The notes under the pieces were generated by a model that saw only the letters and a program-made list of their open reading frames with translations, was not told where the DNA came from and did not search any database. From positions 1 to 23,101 of the IMG/VR virus record IMGVR_UViG_3300044798_000377: a stretch of 23,101 nucleotides of DNA; one strand, 5' to 3'. Positions 16,105 through 22,391 of the stretch are shown piece after piece (the first letter of the stretch is position 1; every line of letters starts with the position of its first letter). Both the position numbers and the translations under genes were made by a program. Source of the stretch: a virus.

Positions 16105-16293
16105 ATGATTTATCTGGGTATTGGTTTCTTTGTGATAAGCATAGGCTTAATCATGCTCTTTATTAAAAGGTTTCCATGGGAAATTAAAAGGTTTCCATGG
16201 GAAGACAAAGAAGGTTATAGATTAGAAGACTTCCATATGGAAATACCAATGCCACCAGTAAAACCACCAAAAATAGGCGCGGACCCAAAGTAG
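16105..16293 (+). CDS. Small membrane protein with internal tandem repeat
   Basis: The ORF is 62 residues with AGAGGTGAAAAGAA before the ATG. Residues 2-20 form a hydrophobic segment (IYLGIGFFVISIGLIMLF), giving one membrane span at the N-terminus. It is followed by two exact copies of the heptapeptide IKRFPWE (encoded by a perfect 21-bp tandem duplication at 16162-16203), and a Pro-rich tail (PMPPVKPPKIG). The repeat sits just at the membrane edge and carries positive charge and aromatics. Function unknown. Confidence 0.6.
   Translation: MIYLGIGFFVISIGLIMLFIKRFPWEIKRFPWEDKEGYRLEDFHMEIPMPPVKPPKIGADPK
16162..16203 (+). repeat. Perfect 2 x 21-bp tandem duplication
   Basis: Two adjacent identical 21-base units (16162-16182 and 16183-16203), each encoding IKRFPWE, lie in frame inside the small membrane protein gene. 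The identity at DNA level suggests a recent duplication by slippage or unequal exchange. Confidence 0.95.
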
Positions 16294-16308
16294 CTCGCTC
16301 TGGTTTGT

Positions 16309-16335
16309 ACCCCACCTGCTTACAACAGGTGGGGT
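16309..16335 (+). terminator. Strong hairpin before the homing endonuclease gene
   Basis: Perfect 10-bp inverted repeat ACCCCACCTG / CAGGTGGGGT (16309-16318, 16326-16335) with a 7-base loop. It is followed by TTATATT rather than a clean U-run, so termination may be partial. It ends the small-gene run and isolates the endonuclease gene. Confidence 0.6.
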
Positions 16336-16357
16336 TATATTCAAGCAAAGATATTGT

Positions 16358-17521
16358 ATGAATACAAATAGACAAATTGAGTTGTCCAAGGAAATTTGTG
16401 ATCTGCATGCCACTGGTAAGTACAAAATCAGGGAAATTGCTGTTAAGATGGGTATCTCCTGGACCTATTTATGGGATATACTAAAGAAGCAACATATTAA
16501 ACTAGAAAACAACAGCTTATTGCATAAATTAGCAGGCTTCAAAACGAAAGAGGAATTCCTAAATAGAGTGCGGGAATTATACAACAAACCGCTAACTATT
16601 GAACAAGTGGCGGAAGAAATGAAAATAAATCATCGAGCTTTGCAAGCTCATATGCAAAGAAATGGATTTGAAGCAAGAGATGGATCAGAAGCAATAGGAG
16701 TATTGGCGACACAGAGAGACTTTGAATTAACAAAAGAAGAAACAGAAGTAATAAATGGCTTATTGCTTGGAGATGGACACATAGAATTCCAGAAAAGTAA
16801 ACATGTCTATGCTGCAAAGTTGGTTTATACCTGCAAACACAAATCAGTTTTAGAAGGTCTCGCAAAACAACTACAAAGACTAAAACCCAGGATTTTCTAC
16901 AAGACTTATAAATCAAAAGGTAAAGTTAGGCATGGTTATAGATTGGCAACGAATAAGTACAAGTTCTTATTGGAATTAAGACACAAATGGTATCCAAACG
17001 GAAAGAAAATCGTGCCAGAAGATTTAAAACTAACACCAGAGACTTGCTATTGGTGGTATTTGGGAGATGGAATGAGCGGAAACTCCCAAATATTCTGCAC
17101 TCACTCATTTACTATCGCTGAGGTTGACAGGTTGATTTCGATGTTGCCAGTACATGCTCGCAGGTATATGGTCATATGCAGGAAGACTGGTATTAAATCT
17201 TTCCCAACCATTGTTATTGGCCGTATTAATGATAGAATTGATTTTTTTGATTATATTGGCTCATGTAGACATGAAGTTTATGCTTATAAATGGATTTTAG
17301 GTTCGAACACAAAGAAAAGAACTATAGAAGAAGCAAAACAAAGAAGAGCAAAAGGATTATATATTTTCGGCAAAGATAGTTTGGAAGTTGGGAGAACAAC
17401 AGAAAAGGAGGTGCTCTTTGTCGCAACCGTTAAATCAGTCGATCTCGGTGATGTATCGTCTTCGCCTTGTGCGCGAAAATCAGCGCCATACGAGTGTCAA
17501 GCACTTGACGACACCGTTTGA
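16358..17521 (+). CDS. LAGLIDADG homing endonuclease with N-terminal HTH units
   Basis: The ORF has 387 residues. Residues ~8-47 and ~65-103 look like two helix-turn-helix units (IREIAVKMGISWTYLWDIL; TIEQVAEEMKINHRALQAHM). The first catalytic LAGLIDADG helix is INGLLLGDGH (132-141) and the second is YWWYLGDG (231-238). The intervening WYPNGKKIVPEDLKLT is characteristic of the LAGLIDADG_2 type. Both motif aspartates are present, so it should be active. Such enzymes cut an intron/intein-less or empty target and copy themselves in. Here it appears freestanding between genes, with no obvious intron around it. Its last 104 bases overlap the next gene in another frame, so the true C-terminus may be accidental read-on. 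Confidence 0.88.
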   Translation: MNTNRQIELSKEICDLHATGKYKIREIAVKMGISWTYLWDILKKQHIKLENNSLLHKLAGFKTKEEFLNRVRELYNKPLTIEQVAEEMKINHRALQAHMQRNGFEARDGSEAIGVLATQRDFELTKEETEVINGLLLGDGHIEFQKSKHVYAAKLVYTCKHKSVLEGLAKQLQRLKPRIFYKTYKSKGKVRHGYRLATNKYKFLLELRHKWYPNGKKIVPEDLKLTPETCYWWYLGDGMSGNSQIFCTHSFTIAEVDRLISMLPVHARRYMVICRKTGIKSFPTIVIGRINDRIDFFDYIGSCRHEVYAYKWILGSNTKKRTIEEAKQRRAKGLYIFGKDSLEVGRTTEKEVLFVATVKSVDLGDVSSSPCARKSAPYECQALDDTV

Positions 17522-17804
17522 CGTGAATTACGTCGCGATACCTGGTGAAGAGACGCTCGTAGTGGAGAACCGGGACATTGCAACCAAGTCAGACGCCTTC
17601 CGTTATGGTAAGGCTGTGACGGTTGTCCCTCGGAAGCTCACCACTGCGCACTCCATCTTTGCTGGAGTTGCAAATATGGACTTCCCAGTTCGGATGGTTG
17701 GTAATCCGAGAGAAGTTCAGATCCAGAAGACCTACGCTGGCCGTGGAGATGACCTCTACGGGCAGGTCAGAGCGATTGGTCCTGGCGCTTACCGCACTGC
17801 TTAA
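17418..17804 (+). CDS. Hypothetical, probably structural, protein (TTG start)
   Basis: The 128-residue product begins at TTG 17418 (SQPLNQSISVMYRL...), chosen because the complete SD AAGGAGG (17405-17411) lies six bases upstream; an ATG at 17451 has no SD. The sequence is rich in strands with Arg and Gly (DVNYVAIPGEETLVVENRDIAT; VRMVGNPREVQIQKTYAG), suggesting a small capsid, tail or decoration protein, but no family is recognised. Its DNA is visibly GC-richer than the endonuclease before it (a sample line has 32 G/C in 60 bases against 20 in 60). The endonuclease coding frame overlaps its first 104 bases. The next gene lies 74 bases downstream. Confidence 0.6.
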   Translation: MSQPLNQSISVMYRLRLVRENQRHTSVKHLTTPFDVNYVAIPGEETLVVENRDIATKSDAFRYGKAVTVVPRKLTTAHSIFAGVANMDFPVRMVGNPREVQIQKTYAGRGDDLYGQVRAIGPGAYRTA

Positions 17805-17820
17805 TAAGTTGTTTGGATCA

Positions 17821-17852
17821 GCTAGATGGTGGGAACTTCACCACCATCTAGC
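17821..17852 (+). other. Perfect 12-bp hairpin between two genes
   Basis: GCTAGATGGTGG (17821-17832) and its exact complement (17841-17852) flank an 8-base loop. No U-run follows on either strand. The hairpin ends 19 bases before the SD of the next gene. It could be an RNA processing or stability element, or a terminator helped by other factors. Confidence 0.65.
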
Positions 17853-17878
17853 CGTAGCCAGACGCGGTAGGAGGAAAT

Positions 17879-18439
17879 ATGCAACTCTCAGAAGCTCCCA
17901 ACTCACCACATCCCTGGGTAGATGCTGAGTATCATGTTCCCTTCACGGCTTATTTGAAGATAGCACCAGCAAGGGGCAAAAGAGAAGAAATACGAAGATA
18001 CTATGAGATACTATCAGAGCGCATAGAACAAGTATTGGAGACTTTCTGTGGTAATGCTGCCAGCGCCGGGGAATATATTTCCTTTGACTTCTCTACACCA
18101 GTAGCCTGGACGCCACAATTTGGGAATGCCACAGCAAGATTCACAATTAACGGACATGCCTGTAAACGGAAAAAATTCACAAGTTTGCCAGTAGGACAAC
18201 AACAAATAGACGCTGATAACAATCTTCAAATTGGTAATGGTGCAGGCAACGCCGCAAATATGACACCCAGCACAACTTTAGATGCTGTAGCAAAAGAAGT
18301 AGTGGAAGCACTGGAAGTAGCACTTGGTCTAAAAGTCTTCAAAATTAAAGTTGCTGGTTATAATTATGGACTAAAAGGAACTACAATCCCAAGTTATAAA
18401 GAACAAGTTTCGACTGATGACTTGCTTATTGAAGCTTAA
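17879..18439 (+). CDS. Hypothetical, possibly structural, protein
   Basis: The 186-residue product has a strong SD (TAGGAGGAAAT before ATG 17879). The N-terminus contains WVDAEYHVPFTAYLKIAPARGK and then a helix (EEIRRYYEILSERIEQVLETF). The middle is beta-like (ISFDFSTPVAWTPQFGNATARFTINGHA). The end has an amphipathic helix (DAVAKEVVEALEVALGL) and FKIKVAGYNYG. The alternating helix and strand pattern with Gly/Asn-rich loops suits a small virion or tail-completion protein. No family is recognised. It is the last plus-strand gene before the minus-strand pair at 18493-18983. Confidence 0.65.
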   Translation: MQLSEAPNSPHPWVDAEYHVPFTAYLKIAPARGKREEIRRYYEILSERIEQVLETFCGNAASAGEYISFDFSTPVAWTPQFGNATARFTINGHACKRKKFTSLPVGQQQIDADNNLQIGNGAGNAANMTPSTTLDAVAKEVVEALEVALGLKVFKIKVAGYNYGLKGTTIPSYKEQVSTDDLLIEA

Positions 18440-18492
18440 TCTGCTCAGGAACTTTAAGGCGGGGTTATCAAGAGCATCTCTAATAGTAAGCA

Positions 18493-18597
18493 TTAAACCC
18501 TCACACGTGCTTTCCAACCTAGGACTAAAGTATGTTTATTACCTTCTACCTTAACCACTTCTACTTTGCACTTTCTCCATTTAGTTCTCTTTTTCAT
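18493..18597 (-). CDS. Very small basic protein
   Basis: A 34-residue ORF (MKKRTKWRKCKVEVVKVEGN...) has GGGAG six bases before its ATG. It is highly basic at the N-terminus and looks beta-like after. It follows a TAG at 18608-18610 that closes the reading frame apparently continuing the upstream minus-strand gene, with the SD directly adjacent, as in a coupled pair. No function can be named. Confidence 0.45.
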   Translation of the reverse strand: MKKRTKWRKCKVEVVKVEGNKHTLVLGWKARVRV

Positions 18598-18683
18598 CGT
18601 TTCTCCCTAGCAATTGGGTAAGCAAGGTTGTTTGATTACAGTTGGTGGGAATTGGCTCTTATCAGCAATCAACTGGAAACCAA

Positions 18684-18983
18684 TTAACTTGTTTCCCTTT
18701 TTATCTCTTTCCTCACTCCAATTAAGTTCAAGCTTTCACCTGTCAACTTAAACAAAACAGCATTGACCAAATCAAGAGCGCCAATGGTGCCAACTTCGTT
18801 TTTATCCATAGGTGCCCATGAAGGAATCATTGGGTACTCTCCTAATTCTTTAGTACAAGGAATTCTATTAGCAATAGTGAGGCGCATGGCCGTAGGATCG
18901 GCCTTATAAGCTTCATTGAACAATATTTCTTCTACTAAAAGCCTATTCATAATTTTCTCTGCTCCAATGTTGTGTGCACCCAT
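18684..18983 (-). CDS. Hypothetical protein, likely frameshifted near its 3' end
   Basis: The ORF has 99 residues from ATG 18983, with AAGAGGA eight bases upstream. It has helices around LLVEEILFNEAYKADPTAM and ALDLVNAVLFKLTGE. After the Gly-Glu the annotated frame ends oddly (SLNLIGVRKEIKRETS). The frame one base back reads KLELNWSEERDKKGN and goes on to QFPPTVIKQPCLPNC, stopping at 18608-18610 right before the SD of the 34-residue gene. A single base missing from an A-run near 18733-18736 would unite both into a protein of about 125 residues. This may be a sequencing error, a real mutation or, less likely, programmed shifting. Family unknown. Confidence 0.6.
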   Translation of the reverse strand: MGAHNIGAEKIMNRLLVEEILFNEAYKADPTAMRLTIANRIPCTKELGEYPMIPSWAPMDKNEVGTIGALDLVNAVLFKLTGESLNLIGVRKEIKRETS

Positions 18984-19077
18984 CTTTTGGTCCTCTTAAG
19001 TTAAATACTCAAAAATAAGTAGAGGAAGGATTGGTGGAATTATAGCTATTATTGGACCCTCACAACTCCCAGCAGTA

Positions 19078-19761
19078 TTGCGTCTAAACCAAGGCGCAAA
19101 CGATGCATTGAAAATGCAGGCTCTATCAACTCTAGGCCACCCCGTGGTGATGGTGGAATTAACTGAGCCACAACTAGAACAAGCAATAAGTATAACGGGG
19201 TCATTCATATCGCAATTCTATCCGTCAGAACATCAATATGCTTACTTCTACACTAACCCCTTGCAATCAACTTATCCCCTGCCACCAGATGCCTATTGGG
19301 TACAAGATGTGAAGTGGGATCCCGCTACGACGAGGATAGGGGATATATTCTCATCCGAGAGTTTCCTCTTCTGCTTTCCTGGTGGAACACAAATTCTTAC
19401 TGTTAAGGGGCCAATGATTTGTGAGGATTTATGCAAGAAGTTTGAAGATGTGAAAGTTAGAACTGCTTTCAGACCACATAAAGTTAGGATGCGTTGGAAT
19501 GAGAGAAAGCAACAAATAACTATCCTAAAAACAAAAAATGATTTCTTGATGTGCACTCCAAATCATCCAATAAATTGCAATAATAAATTCATACCAGCAG
19601 AAGCTTGCAAACTGGGAGATAAGTTGCTTAGCAGTAAAGATAAATTATGTGAAGTTATCGATAAATCAGCAAACCACACCATGGGAACTTGGTCAATTCA
19701 GAATAAGACTGGGAGCCAATATATAAGTGCGGCAGGAAAGGAATTCTATCTGACACATTAA
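19078..19761 (+). CDS. N-terminal half of a phage structural protein joined to a mini-intein
   Basis: From TTG 19078 the ORF encodes 227 residues. The first 98 are extein: they read like a neck or head-tail connector family protein (VELTEPQLEQAISITGSF... YFYTNPLQSTYPLPPDAYWV... IGDIFSSESFLF). The reading frame is open back to 19000, and a natural-looking N-terminus (AIIGPSQLPAVLRL) lies at 19042-19077, but that region has no ATG, GTG or TTG; an ATA at 19042 with GGTGG upstream is a candidate start. From residue 99 the sequence is an intein (see separate entry), which ends at the stop, so no C-extein is encoded here. The C-terminal partner seems to be at the end of the 22278 ORF. The role in the virion is inferred only. 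Confidence 0.7.
   Translation: MRLNQGANDALKMQALSTLGHPVVMVELTEPQLEQAISITGSFISQFYPSEHQYAYFYTNPLQSTYPLPPDAYWVQDVKWDPATTRIGDIFSSESFLFCFPGGTQILTVKGPMICEDLCKKFEDVKVRTAFRPHKVRMRWNERKQQITILKTKNDFLMCTPNHPINCNNKFIPAEACKLGDKLLSSKDKLCEVIDKSANHTMGTWSIQNKTGSQYISAAGKEFYLTH
19372..19758 (+). mobile_element. Mini-intein lacking its terminal Asn
   Basis: The 129-residue intein begins with Cys at 19372 (CFPGGTQILTVKG, block A). Block B is LMCTPNHPINC with Thr62 and His65, followed by FIPAEACKLGDKL. The C-terminal block F/G is recognisable in TWSIQNKTG, then QYISAAGKEFYLTH. A functional intein would end in His-Asn followed by Cys/Ser/Thr; here His is followed directly by TAA (19759-19761). No endonuclease domain lies inside, so it is of minimal size. 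Without Asn cyclisation, C-terminal cleavage and splicing should fail, though Cys1-dependent N-terminal cleavage could still occur. Confidence 0.8.
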
Positions 19762-19763
19762 CT

Positions 19764-20057
19764 ATGAAATCTAATCTTGAGCACAAATATGAAGCTTATT
19801 TAAAAAACAATAAAACAGTTAAGTTATATGAACATCGGAAGCAATATATCATCTATGTAGATGGCTTTACAGGAAAGGAGCACAAATATTACACTTCATT
19901 TAGGATAGAATTTGTTGATGGACATATTGAACATGTGGAAGTGAAACCACTGGAAAAACAATTTTATTGCGATAAATATCTCTATGCAGAAAATGTTCTT
20001 CCAGGGTGGCGCTGGATAACAAAAGAAGAATTGGCGATATGCTCCGAACTGATTTAG
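19764..20057 (+). CDS. Small PD-(D/E)xK nuclease-like protein, Asp position changed
   Basis: The product has 97 residues and starts two bases after the intein stop. It has the compact order seen in VSR/TnsA/T7-endonuclease-like small nucleases: an N-terminal helix with Glu (LEHKYEAYLKNN), a strand with YEHRKQYIIYVDG, then KYYTSFRIEFVDGHIEHVEVKPLEK. The E-x-K pair is present (VEVKP). However, the strand that normally carries the catalytic Asp (YPDF) reads YTSF, so activity is doubtful. The C-terminus (NVLPGWRWITKEEL) is also typical of this group. Standing next to an intein recalls the described 'fractured gene' arrangements, where a split intein flanks a freestanding VSR-like endonuclease. 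Alternatives are a head-completion nuclease-like protein. Confidence 0.65.
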   Translation: MKSNLEHKYEAYLKNNKTVKLYEHRKQYIIYVDGFTGKEHKYYTSFRIEFVDGHIEHVEVKPLEKQFYCDKYLYAENVLPGWRWITKEELAICSELI

Positions 20058-20095
20058 ATGAACATGTAAAGCGTAGTTCTTCCTTTTGGCTTTTC

Positions 20096-21358
20096 CTAAG
20101 GCTTAATTACCCCTATAACATCAACCTTTTGAATTGTCTGCGTATCACCGTTTTCGTCCTTTATGACATATGCATCATCTGCTTCAACGATTATTTTTAT
20201 AGCCTTAATTTCCTTGCCATCGCGCATATTAAAGAGAATTACCTTGATTAAGGAAAGTCTTGAGACTGATTCAACTTTCAATTTGTCCTGAACTGCAGGA
20301 ACGTTAGGTAGTGGGAATTGTTCGCCAATTGCGTGTATGAGGGCATCCGCTCGGCGGATTTCATCTGCCGACATTTCCAAATTGGCATCACTCTGACTTC
20401 GTTTTCTTATCCGTGCCGTATCCTGCAATATCAAATTCGCCACATCCCTTGGACTTTGGGTCAAGTCTATTTCTAAAGATTTTACTTGTGCGGCAATCGT
20501 CTTCCTATCGAGGCCCATTCCCTCAATCTTCCTTATTTGAGGTGCTAAATATGCAACTGTCCGCTGGGCTGAATCAAGCCTTTGCAATATATCGTCTCTA
20601 TCTGCGATAGCGTTATGCTGGCTTGAAACGGAATCTGTAGCTTCTTTGGCGGCTGAATTCCTCTTGAGATTTGCCGTTGCTATCTCCTGGGAGTGGTCAT
20701 ATCTTAATGTACTGGAACCACTGGCAGCAACGACCCTACCATGGGTCGTAATAAGGTCTTGAACCACCTTATTTTGTTCGGCAATCTTCCGGTTGGCCCC
20801 ATCGATCCTTTGGGCAAACCCTCTTACCCGGTTTTCAGCACTGGCGAGTTCCTCAGAAAGGTCCTTAACTACCCTCAGAGTGAGGTCATATTCGTTAAAC
20901 ATTCTTGCTATTGTTTCAACAAGCGCTTTTCTGTCCCTATAGGCGTCTTTCGTCTGGTTAGATAGACGCCGTTCTTCATCGGCTTTTTGCTGTGCAAGAA
21001 TCCTGGCTTGGTTTTCTGCTTCGGCTTTCGCTTGGTTTTCTGCTTCTCTATCTAATTTGTCTTGACGCTCTCTAGCTAGTTTGGCCTGCTGGTCTTGCCG
21101 GTTCTTTTCTAATTGATTTTTCCGCTCTTCGGCCTCGCGCCGTACTTTCTCTACGTGCTCTTCTCTCTCGGCTGCCAGTGCCTCGGCTCTCTCGGCTTCT
21201 TCCTTATGTCTGGCAACCTGTTCCTGTCTGGCGCGAAAGGCTTCCCTCATTTGCTGCTTTTCATATTCATCATATTTATGCCAGGCGAAATATCCAATTA
21301 TAAGGAACACGATAAGAAAAATAATTGCCGTGAAATTGAACAGCCACAAGCCTCTCAT
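20096..21358 (-). CDS. Membrane-anchored coiled-coil protein
   Basis: The product has 420 residues from ATG 21358, with GGAGGAGG six bases upstream. Residues 3-27 form a membrane span (LWLFNFTAIIFLIVFLIIGYF). Residues ~35-140 are continuous charged coiled coil with many EA, ER, KAE repeats. A second helical region spans ~140-270. The C-terminal ~80 residues look globular with strands (IKAIKIIVEADDAYVIKDENGD). The DNA is clearly GC-richer than its neighbours (a sample line has 37 G/C in 60), which points to separate origin. It is encoded against the interrupted structural gene, between its two halves. Function is unknown; a membrane-tethered stalk, as in superinfection exclusion or envelope-linked proteins, is a possibility only. 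Confidence 0.75.
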   Translation of the reverse strand: MRGLWLFNFTAIIFLIVFLIIGYFAWHKYDEYEKQQMREAFRARQEQVARHKEEAERAEALAAEREEHVEKVRREAEERKNQLEKNRQDQQAKLARERQDKLDREAENQAKAEAENQARILAQQKADEERRLSNQTKDAYRDRKALVETIARMFNEYDLTLRVVKDLSEELASAENRVRGFAQRIDGANRKIAEQNKVVQDLITTHGRVVAASGSSTLRYDHSQEIATANLKRNSAAKEATDSVSSQHNAIADRDDILQRLDSAQRTVAYLAPQIRKIEGMGLDRKTIAAQVKSLEIDLTQSPRDVANLILQDTARIRKRSQSDANLEMSADEIRRADALIHAIGEQFPLPNVPAVQDKLKVESVSRLSLIKVILFNMRDGKEIKAIKIIVEADDAYVIKDENGDTQTIQKVDVIGVIKP

Positions 21359-21418
21359 AAGCACCCTCCTCCCCTTTATATTATCATAGGGAAGGACTTA
21401 GTAAAGTATTTTACTCTG

Positions 21419-21574
21419 ATGACCCTTCTTGAATTCATAGTTCTTCGGGACCCCAGGCTTCCACAACTCCTTGAGCATCTGGGAGAGGAGAGGGAAGAAT
21501 TACTCAAAATCTCTCAACTTAATAGGCTTGACCTCCTTGAAGACATTATAAATACTGGAAAAAGAATAAAATAG
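21419..21574 (+). CDS. Small hypothetical protein
   Basis: A 51-residue ORF (MTLLEFIVLRDPRLPQLLEH...) is dominated by Leu/Glu/Arg helix (EEREELLKISQLNRLDLLED). Coding character is good, but no SD stands at a usual distance from the ATG (GGAAGGA is about 20 bases away); the frame is open upstream, so another start is possible. It lies between the minus-strand coiled-coil gene and a metallopeptidase gene fragment. No family recognised. Confidence 0.45.
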   Translation: MTLLEFIVLRDPRLPQLLEHLGEEREELLKISQLNRLDLLEDIINTGKRIK

Positions 21575-21592
21575 TTATACGAGGACTTCATT

Positions 21593-21658
21593 ATGAAGAC
21601 TATGGAAGATGTTGAGCATGACCTGAAGGCATTACCGGATGCGCAAGTTTTAATTTAG
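21593..21658 (+). pseudogene. 5' fragment of the metallopeptidase-like gene
   Basis: A 21-codon ORF (MKTMEDVEHDLKALPDAQVL) begins with GAGG eight bases before the ATG and stops at 21656. Its last codons (TTA ATT) can be joined across a 616-base interval to ATT AAT AGT ATG at 22269-22280, producing a continuous frame into the HExxH ORF. I read it as the original start of that gene, cut off by an insertion. Confidence 0.5.
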
Positions 21659-22271
21659 CAATAATTCTTTCTCTAATTTCTTCATCTTACCACATCTTTT
21701 CTGATCTAATTACTTGCATTTCTGGTTTATTGGCTGCTATTTTAGTTGCTTCTTGTTGTGGACGAACACGGATACCAAATTTTTGTAATGTGCTATGAAT
21801 GGTGCCTTCATCAGCGTGTAGAATGCTGGCTAATTCGGCAATGCTTTTCTCTTGGTTGACATATAGTTCATATAAATTCTCATAAGTGTCCCATTTTCTA
21901 GTTGCCTGAAACATATTTAATAATTTGCTGGTAATATCAGAGTGATTAGATCGTAAGTTTAATCGTTTATATATTCTTTTAATTATTATTTCACTAGCTA
22001 TATGAAACGTTTGCATTAATTCTTTTGTTGTGTGGCCTGACTGATGTAAAGTAATAAAGAGATTTTCATCTACTTTAGTGGATACACCAGCGTTTTGAGA
22101 TCTAGTGGTTTGGTCTTTTCTGATTAATACTCCTAATTTTAATAATTTCTTTTTCAAAGTGATTTTAGAGGTGTTGTATTCTAGTGCTAGTTGTCGAAGT
22201 GATAGACCACTTAGATATTTCTGTTTCAACTCTTCTAAGTTGATGTTGACTAAACATTTCTTTTCAAAATT
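21656..22271 (-). mobile_element. Inferred homing-element remnant inserted in a metallopeptidase gene
   Basis: The interval has ATT at both proposed ends (21653-21655 and 22269-22271). Removing one ATT plus the interval restores an open frame from the 21593 start into the 22278 ORF. It carries only the minus-strand helix-turn-helix ORF. Ends are inferred from frame restoration alone and could be off by a few bases. Confidence 0.45.
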
Positions 22272-22391
22272 AATAGTATGAAAATTGTTTTGCTGCCTTT
22301 GCATATTCATGGTGCCGCTGACTTGAGTGATGGCACCATCTACTTGTCTAGTGATCTTAGTTTCCTGGGGTTGATTAATTCTTTCTTCCAT
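21687..22391 (-). CDS. Helix-turn-helix array protein, homing-endonuclease remnant
   Basis: The ORF is 234 residues from ATG 22391, chosen because AGGAGGTG lies nine bases before it; ATGs at 22310 and 22304 lack an SD. The first ~38 residues are read opposite the HExxH ORF. Three helix-turn-helix units then follow: LSLRQLALEYNTSKITLKKKL, HTTKELMQTFHIASEIIIKRI, and KSIAELASILHADEGTIHSTL. They resemble the N-terminal units of the endonuclease at 16358. No nuclease motif is present. After the TAA at 21687-21689 the same frame continues as DEEIRERIIAKLK, like the helical repeats in HNH-type homing enzymes, so the C-terminus seems cut by a nonsense change and a deletion. Probably a decayed DNA-binding part of a homing endonuclease. 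Confidence 0.6.
   Translation of the reverse strand: MEERINQPQETKITRQVDGAITQVSGTMNMQRQQNNFHTINFEKKCLVNINLEELKQKYLSGLSLRQLALEYNTSKITLKKKLLKLGVLIRKDQTTRSQNAGVSTKVDENLFITLHQSGHTTKELMQTFHIASEIIIKRIYKRLNLRSNHSDITSKLLNMFQATRKWDTYENLYELYVNQEKSIAELASILHADEGTIHSTLQKFGIRVRPQQEATKIAANKPEMQVIRSEKMW

Noticed and set aside
21113-21418. Long plus-strand extension of the 21419 ORF (hydrophobic N-terminus)
   Set aside because: It is the complement of the coiled-coil gene, whose SD, composition and domain order are far more convincing.
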